DNA of 64,000 bases from JACMLD01 sp044227095 (GTDB lineage Bacteria; Bacteroidota; Bacteroidia; Chitinophagales; Chitinophagaceae), in contig JBGAFV010000001.1 of NCBI GenBank assembly GCA_044227095.1, positions 930,001 through 994,000 on the forward strand, in the 5' to 3' direction. The notes under the pieces were generated by a model. The model did no database searches. It was not told the origin of the DNA and worked only from the letters and a program-made list of their open reading frames with translations. Positions 45,701 through 54,887 of this stretch are shown here, in pieces. Every line of letters starts with the position of its first letter. The first letter of the stretch is position 1. The translations under genes were made by a program, and so were the position numbers.

Positions 45701-45986
45701 CTGTAATTCTCCAAACGCTGGTAATTAAAGGATAATCCTGTGTAGTAATTAAAACCCTGAAGCTGTCTGCATGCTGTATGGCAATAGTAAAATTGCCATC
45801 TTTATCGGTAACTGCATTATACGCTGTACTATCATTAAAAGAAAACAGATCTATGCGTGCACCCGAAATTGGCGTTTTGCTGGTACTGTCTGTTAATTGC
45901 CCTTTAATGTTTACCGGCTTTACCTGCCCCTGCATTGCTTTTAATAATAACATGGCAATAACCAGTAAAAGTGTAGATTTCTGCAT
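42753..45986 (-). CDS. TonB-linked outer-membrane receptor with two regulatory-like domains
   Basis: This 1077-residue protein has a signal peptide, then two carboxypeptidase-regulatory-like beta domains (about 25-110 and 130-225), a plug domain (A-T-T-E-D-L-I-K-K-M-P-G-I-T-V-D, V-T-I-N-G-K-D-F-F-G-D-D) and a long barrel of alternating strands ending F-M-L-T-F-T-Y-S-L-R-N-F-G. Around residues 405-445 lies a Gly-rich insert with several R-G-G motifs. No SusD partner is adjacent, so polysaccharide import is not implied. Known relatives sit near ECF/Spy-like genes, as here. The substrate is unknown. Confidence 0.87.
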   Translation of the reverse strand: MQKSTLLLVIAMLLLKAMQGQVKPVNIKGQLTDSTSKTPISGARIDLFSFNDSTAYNAVTDKDGNFTIAIQHADSFRVLITTQDYPLITSVWRITDSASNQGVIAIAKRTAVVADNVSANAVAIANGVQTTGGSTVTGTLSISGILQDKADKTPVKNATVNIKSKKDSTFKHDAVSDNKGYFSFTDLPADTFIISFSSIGYEFVDLQINPTQSNINLGVVYIPKTSKELEGVTVVAKTPPAQQKADTVQYNANAFKVNPDATTEDLIKKMPGITVDKNGTVTAHGEQVQKVTINGKDFFGDDATAALRNLPSEVVDKIQVFDRLSDQAAFTGFDDGNSVKAINIVTKSSIKNGQFGRVYAGYGTNDRYSAGGNVSTFNGNRRISVVGSFNNINQQNFSSQDLLGVTSGGSGGNFGGGGGGGRGGGGRGGGGGRGGGGNGGGGTDNFTVGQQPGISKTNAVGINFLDKWGPKLDVQASYFFNNSTNVNEKELHSQTLGSGKTQYTDQTSSSISKNNNHRLNMRLEYKFDSSNSLIITPSLNFQNNNTFSTSNSQTYYGAADTSNTAQSISNSERSGYSLRNNILYRHSFANRRRTLSVNFNTTFNKNDGESYILQHLRFFENNIATDSLQNQYTNNPTNGYTLSGNIAYTEPIGKKGQLQFNYSPSYSKSKADQQTFLYDSAGKGYTEFSSILSNRFDNTVTTNNGGISYRLGTTRDNQFSVGVNLQNSKLESNRIYPTVSTVNQSFTNVLPNLMFRRKLSAKSSINIFYRASTNFPSVTQLQDVVNLSNPLRVTTGNPELKQSYTNFLSARYIFTNTTKGQSFFANVFLQTQSNYISSATYVASADSTIQQGIVLKSGSQLIKPINLNGYKSLRSFLTFSQPVSFIKSNINLSAGFTYSRLPGVINYQETVTNNYVYNAGVVIASNISQYVDFNISYNANFNNTKSTAAGQADQKYVNQVTSIQFNLLSKKGWFIQNDLTNQTYTGLSEGLNQSYWLWNAGVGKKFLKNNVGELKLSVFDLLKQNQSIVRTVQENYIEDSRSNVLQQYFMLTFTYSLRNFGTPAKAPAGRTRRPADF

Positions 45987-46177
45987 GAAAAACTGTATTA
46001 TTTTTTTATTTGACGATAACCATGCCCAAAAACCTGTGGCGGTTTAAACAGCAACACTTATCCCGCTGCTGTCATTTATTACAAGAGCTTCGCTATCATT
46101 CTAATTAAACTTAATTTTACATTCTGAAAATATCACAGCAGCAATTCTATTACTACTAACTACGTATTGGTTGCTCA

Positions 46178-47395
46178 ATGACAGAGAAGGGAGAAACAAT
46201 GAACCAGACAACAAACGTAAATACAAGGTTTAAAGAGTTGGGCGCATGTGTATTAATACCTACTTACAATAACAGCAATACCCTTGCAGCTGTTATTACC
46301 GATGTTTTGCAATATACAAATGAGGTTATTGTTGTAAATGATGGCAGCACTGATAATACAGCGCAATTGCTGCAAAATTTCCCCGCTTTGCAAATAATTA
46401 CACAACCTTCTAATAAAGGAAAGGGTCTTGCATTGCGCACTGGTTTCAATTATGCATATACAAAAGGGTATAAATATGCTATATCAATAGATTCTGACGG
46501 GCAGCATTTTGCAAAAGACCTTTACAAGTTTCTTGATAAACTGCAGCAGGAACCCAATGCTATTATTATTGGTGCAAGAAATATGGACCAGGAAACAGTA
46601 CCCGGCAAAAGTAGTTTCGGTAACCGCTTTTCAAATTTTTGGTTTAAGATAGAAACAGGTATTGTAATGCCCGATACACAATCTGGTTATCGTTTATATC
46701 CGCTTGAACCACTGCAAAAAATTTATTTTTTTACCCGCCGCTTTGAGTTTGAAATTGAAGTGCTGGTAAGGGCCGCATGGAAAGGCGTTAATATTGTTTC
46801 CGTTCCTGTAAGCGTTTATTATGCTCCTGCAGGAGAACGTGTTTCTCATTTCAGGCCGGTAAAAGATTTTACCCGCATCAGTATACTAAATACTTTTCTT
46901 GTACTCATAACCGCATTATATATCATTCCACGAAATTTTATCAGGGGCATTTTCAACAAACAAAAAAGAGTTGAGTTCCTGAACCAGCATTTATTAAACC
47001 CGCACCATAGCGATGAAAAAAAAGCGCTGTCTATTGCTTTTGGTGTATTTATGGGCATTATACCCTTGTGGGGTTTTCAGCTTGTGCTGGCTATTTTCTT
47101 ATCCATCATTTTAAAATTGAACAAGGGGCTTGTCATTATAGCCGCAAATATTAGTATCCCGCCTATGATACCGCTTATTATATACCTGAGTTATAAAATG
47201 GGCGCATGGTGGATGGGCACGCATGCCATGAACATTGTATTCAGTAAAAACATTAGTTTGCACGATATAAAAGCAAACCTGCAGCAATACCTGTACGGAA
47301 GTATTACGCTGGCAGTTATAGCTGCACTGGCACTGGGTTTACTGAGTTATATACTGATGAAGGTTTTTAAAAGAAAAATGACAGTGGCTGCATAA
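46178..47395 (+). CDS. GT2 glycosyltransferase fused to DUF2062
   Basis: This 405-residue protein has an N-terminal GT-A family-2 domain (V-L-I-P-T-Y-N-N-S, V-V-N-D-G-S-T-D, S-I-D-S-D-G-Q-H-F as DxD, G-Y-R-L-Y-P). From about 275 a DUF2062 membrane domain follows (D-E-K-K-A-L-S-I-A-F-G-V-F-M-G-I-I-P-L-W-G-F-Q) with three or four helices. It resembles dolichol-phosphate-mannose-synthase-like enzymes. It is the first gene of the plus-strand pigment locus and is followed after 10 bases by the exporter fusion, so it may glycosylate the pigment or a lipid carrier. A second possible ATG lies at 46199. Confidence 0.88.
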   Translation: MTEKGETMNQTTNVNTRFKELGACVLIPTYNNSNTLAAVITDVLQYTNEVIVVNDGSTDNTAQLLQNFPALQIITQPSNKGKGLALRTGFNYAYTKGYKYAISIDSDGQHFAKDLYKFLDKLQQEPNAIIIGARNMDQETVPGKSSFGNRFSNFWFKIETGIVMPDTQSGYRLYPLEPLQKIYFFTRRFEFEIEVLVRAAWKGVNIVSVPVSVYYAPAGERVSHFRPVKDFTRISILNTFLVLITALYIIPRNFIRGIFNKQKRVEFLNQHLLNPHHSDEKKALSIAFGVFMGIIPLWGFQLVLAIFLSIILKLNKGLVIIAANISIPPMIPLIIYLSYKMGAWWMGTHAMNIVFSKNISLHDIKANLQQYLYGSITLAVIAALALGLLSYILMKVFKRKMTVAA

Positions 47396-47405
47396 GACAA
47401 CCTGC

Positions 47406-50400
47406 ATGGAAAAAATTTTTATCCGCCTTTATAATTTTTTTGAAAAACACCGCTTATTGTTTTGGGTTGTGTTTACAGGCAGTTTTCTGCTAACAGGTTT
47501 TTTTGCGTATAAAATAAAGCTGGAAGAAGATATTGCCAGCATTTTGCCGCAGGATGAAAAAATTGAAAAACTGAACGAGGTTTTTCAAAATTCAAAATTC
47601 CTTGACAAGCTGGTTGTAACAATATCTTTAAGCGATACACTTAAAGAAGCTCAGCCCGATAGCCTTGTTACTTATGCTGATGCTTTTGTTTCTACACTCA
47701 AAAATAATTATGCAGAATACATTGCTAAAATACAAGACAGGGCCGATGACAGCCTGGTGCTACAGCTGTTTGGTTCTGTTAGTGAACAACTGCCTTTATA
47801 CCTCGATAAAAAAGATTATGCAGCCATAGATACATTAATACAGCCGGCTGTTGTTGCGCAAACACTTCAAAAAAATATTCGCACATTAGGTTCGCCCGCA
47901 GGCATTGCACTTAAAAGCATTATTGTAAAAGATCCTGTTGGCATTTCTTTTCTTGGGTTAAAAAAATTGCAGCAGCTCCAATACGATGAAAATTTTGAAT
48001 TGTACGATAGTTACATCGTTACAAAAAACCAGCAGCACCTTATGCTGTTTATTACACCTGCTTATCCTCCTGCAAATACAGGCAAAAATCAATTATTAAT
48101 AAAAGGCCTCGACAAAACAATTGACAGCCTTAGCAATTCAGTTTATAAAAATGTATCGGCTGATTATTTTGGCGCAACCGCAGTATCTGCAAACAATGCA
48201 GCACAATTGAGAAAAGATACCATGTTTACGCAGGGCATCACACTTGTTTTTCTTATCCTCTTCATAGGTTTTTATTTCCGTAAAAAAAGAGCGCCATTTC
48301 TTATATTGGTGCCGGTGGCTTTTGGTGCATTGTTTTCGCTTGCACTGTTATACCTTATTAAAGGAAAGATTTCCGTTATAGCATTGGGTACAGGTTCGGT
48401 TATACTGGGCATTGCCGTAAATTATTCTTTGCATGTTTTTAATCACTATCGTCACACACATAGCATACGGCAGGTAATAGCAGATCTTACCATGCCATTA
48501 ACCGTAGGCAGTCTTACAACTGTTGGTGGTTTTCTTTGCCTCTTGTTTGTAAAATCAACTATGTTGAAAGACCTGGGTTTATTTGCTGCATTAAGCCTTG
48601 TAGGTGCTTCACTTTGTTCATTAATTTTTCTTCCTCATTTAATTGTAAGCAAGGCGGAAGAGAAAAAAACAACAGCACCAAAGCTTTCGTGGATTGATAA
48701 AATAGCCGGCTGGCGCCCGGAACACAATAAGGCAATTATTGCAGTTATCGTTTTGCTTACGCTTGTATTTGCCTATACAGCACAGTATGTAAGGTTTGAG
48801 CCAGATATGATGCGCATGAATTTTATGAGCAACCGGTTGAAGAAAGCAGATAGCAGCATAACAAAAATCAATGCTTATGCTTTGCAATCTGTTTATCTTA
48901 TTTCTACCGGCAGTACAATGGATGAAGCACTGCAAAAAAATGAACTGGCTGTAACCATTGCAGAAGATCTTAAGCAGAAAGGGATCATAAACAAATATTC
49001 CGGTGTTTCTTCTTTTATTCTTTCAAAAAAAATGCAGCAAGAAAAAATAAACCGGTGGAACAGCTACTGGACAACAGAAAAAAAATATCAATTGCTTGCT
49101 ACATTACAAAGAGAAGGCGCCGCTTTAAAATACAATACAACCGCCTTTGCTCCTTTTACAGAACTGCTGAACAAAAAATATACAATTACAAGGGATAGCG
49201 CAGCTATTGATATCAGGAAAAATTTCTTAGCAGATTATATTACTGAGAAGCCCGGCAAAACTACAATAATAACACTGGTTAAAGTAACACCCCAAAACCG
49301 GCAACAACTATACAATGCTTTCAATAAAAATGCAGCAACAACTGTTATAGACAAGCAATACCTCACCGGTAAATTTGCAGAAATTATTAATGCAGATTTT
49401 GGAAGCATTGCATTAATGTCTTCTATACTTGTGTTTGTTGTTCTTTTAATTTCTTATGGCCGTATAGAACTTACACTGGTCTCTTTTATACCAATGTTCA
49501 TTAGTTGGGTCTGGATATTGGGCATTATGGGTATACTCGGCATTACATTCAACATTGTAAACATTATTATCTCCGCATTAATTTTTGGCCTCGGCGATGA
49601 TTACAGTCTCTTTATAATGGACGGCCTGCTGCAGGAATATAAAACCGGTAAGAAAAACCTTGCGTCGTACAAATCTTCTATCCTGCTTTCTGCCATAACT
49701 ACCATTGCAGGTTTGGGGGTATTGATTTTTGCAAAACATCCTGCGCTAAAATCCATTGCCATTATTGCCATTATAGGTATTCTTTGTGTTGTTGTTATAG
49801 GGCAGTTGCTGATTCCTTTTCTGTTCAACTTCCTTATAAAAAACAGGATTAGCAACAATCGTTTTCCGTGGACATTTTTTGGATTGCTAAAATCAGCTTT
49901 CGCTTTTTTTTATTTTGCATCAGGAAGCGTAGTGCTGGCAACCGCGGCTTTAATCCTTGTAAAACTTAACCCATTTAATAAAGAGAAGGGAAAACTGATC
50001 TATCACACATTGATTGCAAAGTTTACACGCAGTGTTTTATACATCATGCCTAATGTAAAAAAACGAATCGTTAACCCACTCAACGAAAATTTTTCAACGC
50101 CTGCAGTTGTCATATGCAATCATTCATCATCACTAGATGTATTGCTTACCATGATGATGAACCCAAAAGTTATCTTATTTATCAACAAACGAGTATGGAA
50201 CCTTCCTTTTGTAGGTTTCATTGTACGCACTGCTGATTATTTTCCCACCACAGAGAATACAGAAGAAGGCGTCGATAAAATTGCTGAACGTGTAAAGAAG
50301 GGTTACTCAGTTGTCGTTTTTCCTGAAGCAACCAGATCTGAAGACGGGCATTTGCAAAGATTTCATAAGGGTGCATTTTTTTTAGCAGAGAAACTGCAAC

Positions 50401-51260
50401 TTGATATATTGCCTGTACTTATACACGGTGCCAGTGATGCACTGAGCAAGGATGACTTCCTGGTGAAAGATGGTGAAATAACAATGTCTTACCTTCCAAG
50501 AATAAAACCCGGAGATACAAGTTATGGAACGGGTTATGCAGAACGTACAAAAAAAATAAGCCGGTATTTTAAAACTGAGTTTGCTTTACTAAAAGAAAAA
50601 ATGGAGCAGCCTGCTTATTTTAATGAAAAGCTCCGGTATAATTATATTTACAAAGGACCGGTATTGGAATGGTATATGCGTATAAAAGTGAGGATGGAAA
50701 AAAACTACCGCGTCTTTAACGATTTGCTACCCCGCAAGGCCAATATACTGGATATTGGTTGCGGCTACGGATTTATGCCTTACATGCTTCATTTTGTTTC
50801 GCCCGAAAGGCATATTACCGGTATTGATTACGATGAACAAAAGATTGCTACCGCCAACCATTGTTTTAGCAAGGATGAAAACATCCGCTTTGTTTGCACA
50901 GATATCCTTCAATATAATTTTGAGAAGTACGATGCAATAACAATGCTGGATATTTTGCATTACCTGCAACCCGAACAACAAAAATTGGTTATTCAAAAAA
51001 GCATTGACAGCATTAACCCCGGCGGAATGGTTATTATCCGCGATGGCAATACAGATTTGCAAGAAAGGCATAAAGGCACAAAACTTACCGAAGCTTTTTC
51101 TACCGGAATAATTGGTTTTAATAAAACTACTGATAAAGGTTTATCATTTTTATCGGGCAATACAATTAGGGAAATAGCTTCGGCAAACAATATGATATGT
51201 ACAGAAATTGATGAAACAAAATATACTTCCAATATCATTTTTGTTTTAAAGCATGCATAA
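47406..51260 (+). CDS. MMPL/RND exporter - PlsC acyltransferase - SAM methyltransferase fusion
   Basis: This is a 1284-residue three-part protein. Residues 1-~860 form an MMPL-type exporter: one helix at 17-36, a periplasmic loop, a helix block at ~273-425, a second loop after ~470, and a second block at ~680-850. Residues ~890-1065 form a PlsC-type acyltransferase with N-H-S-S-S-L-D (His906, Asp911) and F-P-E-A-T-R-S (~972). Residues ~1095-1284 form a class I methyltransferase with D-I-G-C-G-Y-G (from 1116) and M-L-D-I-L-H. Fusions or neighbours of these three activities are typical of flexirubin/aryl-polyene loci. Likely role: modify and move the pigment lipid to the outer membrane. Confidence 0.88.
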   Translation: MEKIFIRLYNFFEKHRLLFWVVFTGSFLLTGFFAYKIKLEEDIASILPQDEKIEKLNEVFQNSKFLDKLVVTISLSDTLKEAQPDSLVTYADAFVSTLKNNYAEYIAKIQDRADDSLVLQLFGSVSEQLPLYLDKKDYAAIDTLIQPAVVAQTLQKNIRTLGSPAGIALKSIIVKDPVGISFLGLKKLQQLQYDENFELYDSYIVTKNQQHLMLFITPAYPPANTGKNQLLIKGLDKTIDSLSNSVYKNVSADYFGATAVSANNAAQLRKDTMFTQGITLVFLILFIGFYFRKKRAPFLILVPVAFGALFSLALLYLIKGKISVIALGTGSVILGIAVNYSLHVFNHYRHTHSIRQVIADLTMPLTVGSLTTVGGFLCLLFVKSTMLKDLGLFAALSLVGASLCSLIFLPHLIVSKAEEKKTTAPKLSWIDKIAGWRPEHNKAIIAVIVLLTLVFAYTAQYVRFEPDMMRMNFMSNRLKKADSSITKINAYALQSVYLISTGSTMDEALQKNELAVTIAEDLKQKGIINKYSGVSSFILSKKMQQEKINRWNSYWTTEKKYQLLATLQREGAALKYNTTAFAPFTELLNKKYTITRDSAAIDIRKNFLADYITEKPGKTTIITLVKVTPQNRQQLYNAFNKNAATTVIDKQYLTGKFAEIINADFGSIALMSSILVFVVLLISYGRIELTLVSFIPMFISWVWILGIMGILGITFNIVNIIISALIFGLGDDYSLFIMDGLLQEYKTGKKNLASYKSSILLSAITTIAGLGVLIFAKHPALKSIAIIAIIGILCVVVIGQLLIPFLFNFLIKNRISNNRFPWTFFGLLKSAFAFFYFASGSVVLATAALILVKLNPFNKEKGKLIYHTLIAKFTRSVLYIMPNVKKRIVNPLNENFSTPAVVICNHSSSLDVLLTMMMNPKVILFINKRVWNLPFVGFIVRTADYFPTTENTEEGVDKIAERVKKGYSVVVFPEATRSEDGHLQRFHKGAFFLAEKLQLDILPVLIHGASDALSKDDFLVKDGEITMSYLPRIKPGDTSYGTGYAERTKKISRYFKTEFALLKEKMEQPAYFNEKLRYNYIYKGPVLEWYMRIKVRMEKNYRVFNDLLPRKANILDIGCGYGFMPYMLHFVSPERHITGIDYDEQKIATANHCFSKDENIRFVCTDILQYNFEKYDAITMLDILHYLQPEQQKLVIQKSIDSINPGGMVIIRDGNTDLQERHKGTKLTEAFSTGIIGFNKTTDKGLSFLSGNTIREIASANNMICTEIDETKYTSNIIFVLKHA

Positions 51261-51266
51261 AAGAGA

Positions 51267-52778
51267 ATGGCAGACAAGTACGATATAATAATTATTGGCA
51301 GCGGAATGGGCGGCCTTGTTTGCGGAGACATTCTCAGCCGCGAAGGTTATAAAATATGCATACTGGAAAAAAACAAACAGATTGGCGGTTCATTGCAAAC
51401 CTATGCAAGGGATAAGGTTGTTTTTGATTCCGGCGTTCATTACCTCGGCGGGTTGGAAAAAGGACAAAACCTTTACCAGGTTTTTAAATACCTGGGCATG
51501 ATGGATAAACTGAAGTTGCAAAAAATGGATGAAGATGTTTTTGATAAGATTATTATTGACAATGACCCGCACGAATACATTTACGCACAAGGCTACGAAA
51601 ATTTTATAAAAAAATTGCTTGCAGATTTTCCGGATGAAGAAAAAGCATTGCGTACTTATTGCGATAAAATAAAAGAAGTGTGTAACAGTTTTCCGCTCTA
51701 CAATTTACGCAAAGGCAGCGAAGATGAAAAAGCAGCGGTGCTGGGCATCAGCACAAAAAAATTTATTGAGTCTCTTACCAGTAATAAAAAATTACAGGCA
51801 GTGCTGGCAGGCAATAATTATTTATATGCATGCGAATCTGAAAAAACCCCATTTTATGTACACGCATTAATATTGAACCATTATATTGAAAGTTCGTGGA
51901 AATGTGTAGACGGTGGTTCGCAGATTGCAAAAATAATGGCTGGCAATATCCGCGAAAGAGGTGGAGAAATTATAAGACATGCAGAAGTAAATGGCATTGT
52001 AGAAGAAGATGGAAAAATTGCTTATGTGCAATTGGCAGATGGAAGACAAATGCATGCTCATATTTTCATCAGCAATATGCACCCGCTAAAAACGCTTGAG
52101 CTTACCAATTCCCACATAATAAAAAATGCGTACCGCAAACGACTTAAAAGTTTGCAAAACTCTGTATCGTCTTTTACTGTAAACATTGTTTTAAAAAAAG
52201 GATGCTTCAGGTATTTTAAACACAACTATTATTGCCACAAAGAAGATCGCATATGGGATATGGCCAATTATACAGAAGAAAGCTGGCCGCTTGGTTATTG
52301 CTTTTTTGTACCTGCTACTTCAAGGAGTGGAGAATATGCAGAAGGATTGTCTTTACTTACATATATGCATTACGAGGAAGTAAAAGAATGGCAGCATACG
52401 TTTAATACTGTTTCTGCTATAAACCATCGCGGAGAAACTTATGATGCATTTAAAAAAAGAAAAGCCGAAAAACTACTGGATGAAGTTGAAAAAAAATTTC
52501 CCGGTTTAAGAAACTGCATCTATTCCTATTATACATCAACACCACTTTCTTTCCGGGATTATATTGGAAACGATGATGGTTCGATGTATGGAATTGCTAA
52601 AGATTATAAAGATCCTTTAAAAACTTTTATTTCGCCTAAAACAAAATTGCCCAATTTGTATTTTACAGGGCAAAACCTTAACCTGCATGGAATATTGGGC
52701 GCAACCATGAGCGGTCTTATTACCAGCATGGCGGTTATGGGCAACGATAGTATCATTGAAAAAATCAGGAATGCTTAA
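51267..52778 (+). CDS. FAD-dependent oxidoreductase, CrtI/phytoene-desaturase-like
   Basis: This 503-residue flavoprotein starts with the dinucleotide motif I-I-I-G-S-G-M-G-G-L-V-C-G and E-K-N-K-Q-I-G-G-S-L-Q. It ends with N-L-Y-F-T-G-Q-N-L-N-L-H-G-I-L-G-A-T-M-S-G, the FAD-binding C-terminal motif of the CrtI/amine oxidase group. In the flexirubin setting it could oxidise or isomerise the polyene or its aromatic end. It is not carotenoid-linked here, as no crtB or crtE is nearby. It starts six bases after the exporter fusion and is one operon with it. Confidence 0.87.
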   Translation: MADKYDIIIIGSGMGGLVCGDILSREGYKICILEKNKQIGGSLQTYARDKVVFDSGVHYLGGLEKGQNLYQVFKYLGMMDKLKLQKMDEDVFDKIIIDNDPHEYIYAQGYENFIKKLLADFPDEEKALRTYCDKIKEVCNSFPLYNLRKGSEDEKAAVLGISTKKFIESLTSNKKLQAVLAGNNYLYACESEKTPFYVHALILNHYIESSWKCVDGGSQIAKIMAGNIRERGGEIIRHAEVNGIVEEDGKIAYVQLADGRQMHAHIFISNMHPLKTLELTNSHIIKNAYRKRLKSLQNSVSSFTVNIVLKKGCFRYFKHNYYCHKEDRIWDMANYTEESWPLGYCFFVPATSRSGEYAEGLSLLTYMHYEEVKEWQHTFNTVSAINHRGETYDAFKKRKAEKLLDEVEKKFPGLRNCIYSYYTSTPLSFRDYIGNDDGSMYGIAKDYKDPLKTFISPKTKLPNLYFTGQNLNLHGILGATMSGLITSMAVMGNDSIIEKIRNA

Positions 52779-52779
52779 A

Positions 52780-54438
52780 ATGAAAAAAATTGGACGGAGG
52801 CTACTGCGTGTATTCCTTGTCATAACAGGTTTACTGATTATTGGTTTTATATGGCTTGCAATAATAGCCAATGTTAATCCGCCAAAACCGGCAGATACAA
52901 GCAGTCTTCAATTGCAACGAACTGAACCATCACCCGGATTGTATGCCATTAACAACAACTGGTTTCGTAAAAGCAGCAGCGGCTTGTATGAATTGTATGT
53001 TGAAGGCAATCCCTATGAAATGGGTGTTGTAAATGGAAAGCTTACAAAAGAACTGGTGCAAAGACAGGAAGATCATTTTACCGATCAGATCAATAAAATG
53101 ATTCCTTCAAATTTTTACAGGCATTTTTTAAAGTATGCTATTGGCTGGTTTAACCGCAACCTGCCTGATAATGTAACGGAAGAATACAAAGAAGAAATTT
53201 ATGGCATTTCTAATTCTGCATCAGATAAATATGGCTACATAGGTTCAAACTACCAGCGCATATTAAACTATCATGCAGCACACGATATTGGCCATGCATT
53301 GCAGAGTATGGCGCTTGTAGGTTGTACATCTTTTGGTACATGGGGCAATGCCGCAGACAGCAATATGATAATAGGCCGCAACTTTGATTTTTATGTAGGC
53401 GATAAATTTGCAGAAGATAAAATTGTTGCGTTCTTTAACCCATCTCAAGGCCATAAATTTATGACCATTACCTGGGGTGGATTTATTGGCTCAGTATCCG
53501 GCATGAACGACCAGGGACTAACAGTAACCATTAACGCAGATAAAACAAGTATTCCTTCTGGTTCTGCTACGCCTGTTTCACTGGTAGCAAGAGAAATATT
53601 GCAGTATGCAAAGAATACAAACGAAGCCATTGCCATAGCACACAAAAGAAAGATGTTTGTATCAGAAGCATTCCTGGTTGCATCTGCTGCAGACAATAAA
53701 GCCATCATTATAGAAAAAACACCAGACACACTTGATGTATACGATCCACATAAAAAATACATTGTTTGTGCCAATCACTTCCAGGGAAATGATTTAGTGA
53801 ACAGCAAAGCCAATATTGAACAAATAAATGAAAGCGCATCTGATTATCGCTATAAAAGAGTGATGGAGCTGATAGACACAAACGGCACCAACACTGTTTT
53901 AAAAACAGTTAATGTATTGAGAGATCGTTACGGACTTAACAATGCAAACATTGGTATGGGCAATGAAAAAGCCATCAACCAGTTAATTGCACACCATTCT
54001 GTTGTGTTTGAGCCAAAGAAATTATTGGTTTGGGTTTCTACTTCGCCGTGGCAATTGGGACAGTATGTGGCATACGACTTACATAAAATGTTTGCACTAC
54101 AGGGAATGAAAGAAAACAAAGAAATTAACGAAGCGGCGTTAACTATTCCGGCAGATAGCTTTTTGCTAAGCAGTTCGTTTAAAAATTTTACCCTCTTCAG
54201 ATCTTACAAGCAACGCATTGCAGATGGTGGTAGCATCAATATAGATAGCCTTGTAATGAGCAACCCGGAATATTATCATACCTATGTAATTGCCGGCGAT
54301 TATTTATTCAAACAAAAAAAATACACCGAAGCATTGGTTTATTACAAAACTGCGCTTACAAAAACAATAGCAACAAAAAAAGAAGAAGATCATATTAATG
54401 CGCAGATAGCAGCCTGCATTAAAAAAACAAAATCCTGA
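52780..54438 (+). CDS. C45-type Ntn-hydrolase/acyltransferase, membrane anchored
   Basis: This ~552-residue protein has an N-terminal transmembrane helix (V-F-L-V-I-T-G-L-L-I-I-G-F-I-W-L-A) and a C45 Ntn-hydrolase domain, the fold of acyl-CoA:6-aminopenicillanate acyltransferase. The probable nucleophile is Cys182 in L-V-G-C-T-S-F-G-T-W-G, with F-N/R-N-F-D-F and G-F-I-G-S-V-S-G-M-N following. The last ~70 residues look TPR-like. The start could be the ATG at 52771, overlapping the CrtI-like gene. Such enzymes make or break amide/ester bonds; in this locus it might act on the pigment ester, but that is unproven. Confidence 0.82.
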   Translation: MKKIGRRLLRVFLVITGLLIIGFIWLAIIANVNPPKPADTSSLQLQRTEPSPGLYAINNNWFRKSSSGLYELYVEGNPYEMGVVNGKLTKELVQRQEDHFTDQINKMIPSNFYRHFLKYAIGWFNRNLPDNVTEEYKEEIYGISNSASDKYGYIGSNYQRILNYHAAHDIGHALQSMALVGCTSFGTWGNAADSNMIIGRNFDFYVGDKFAEDKIVAFFNPSQGHKFMTITWGGFIGSVSGMNDQGLTVTINADKTSIPSGSATPVSLVAREILQYAKNTNEAIAIAHKRKMFVSEAFLVASAADNKAIIIEKTPDTLDVYDPHKKYIVCANHFQGNDLVNSKANIEQINESASDYRYKRVMELIDTNGTNTVLKTVNVLRDRYGLNNANIGMGNEKAINQLIAHHSVVFEPKKLLVWVSTSPWQLGQYVAYDLHKMFALQGMKENKEINEAALTIPADSFLLSSSFKNFTLFRSYKQRIADGGSINIDSLVMSNPEYYHTYVIAGDYLFKQKKYTEALVYYKTALTKTIATKKEEDHINAQIAACIKKTKS

Positions 54439-54440
54439 TT

Positions 54441-54815
54441 ATGATAAAAGGCATTGGCACAGACATAGCAGAAGTGGAACGCATTGCCGAAAAAATAGGT
54501 AAGGAGCAGGGTTTTCGTGAGTTGGTTTTCTCTGCAGACGAGATCAGTTATTGCGAATCAAAAGCAAATAAATACGAACACTATGCTGCACGATTTGCCG
54601 CAAAGGAAGCATTTTTAAAAGCTATAGGTACAGGTTGGGCTACTGGTACAGCATTCAACGAAATAGAAATTGAGAATGATGAAAATGGCAAACCCCTAAT
54701 CATTTTAAGTGGCATTACTGCCGCAACGCTTTCACCGGCAAAAACAGGAACCATTTCGGTTTCATTATCGCATGTAAAAACAGTGGCAATAGCTGTAGTA
54801 ATAATTGAAGGATAA
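54441..54815 (+). CDS. acpS: Holo-[acyl-carrier-protein] synthase
   Basis: This 124-residue AcpS-type phosphopantetheinyl transferase moves 4'-phosphopantetheine from CoA to the ACP serine. The signature G-I-G-T-D-I-A-E-V-E-R-I with its metal Asp, and R-F-A-A-K-E-A-F-L-K-A-I with its Glu/Lys, are both present, and the length is normal. It begins two bases after the C45 gene and 5.9 kb ahead of the pathway ACP at 60753, so it may serve that ACP. It could equally be the cell's general AcpS. Confidence 0.93.
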   Translation: MIKGIGTDIAEVERIAEKIGKEQGFRELVFSADEISYCESKANKYEHYAARFAAKEAFLKAIGTGWATGTAFNEIEIENDENGKPLIILSGITAATLSPAKTGTISVSLSHVKTVAIAVVIIEG

Positions 54816-54887
54816 AGCTATGGCCGGTGAGTACACCGACCACTTGAACGAATCTCATTATCTTTATTCTTACGGATATAATTTACA

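Noticed and set aside
46178..54438. CrtI-like gene as part of a carotenoid cluster.
   Set aside because: No crtB, crtE, crtY or crtZ gene is in the window; neighbours belong to the flexirubin type.
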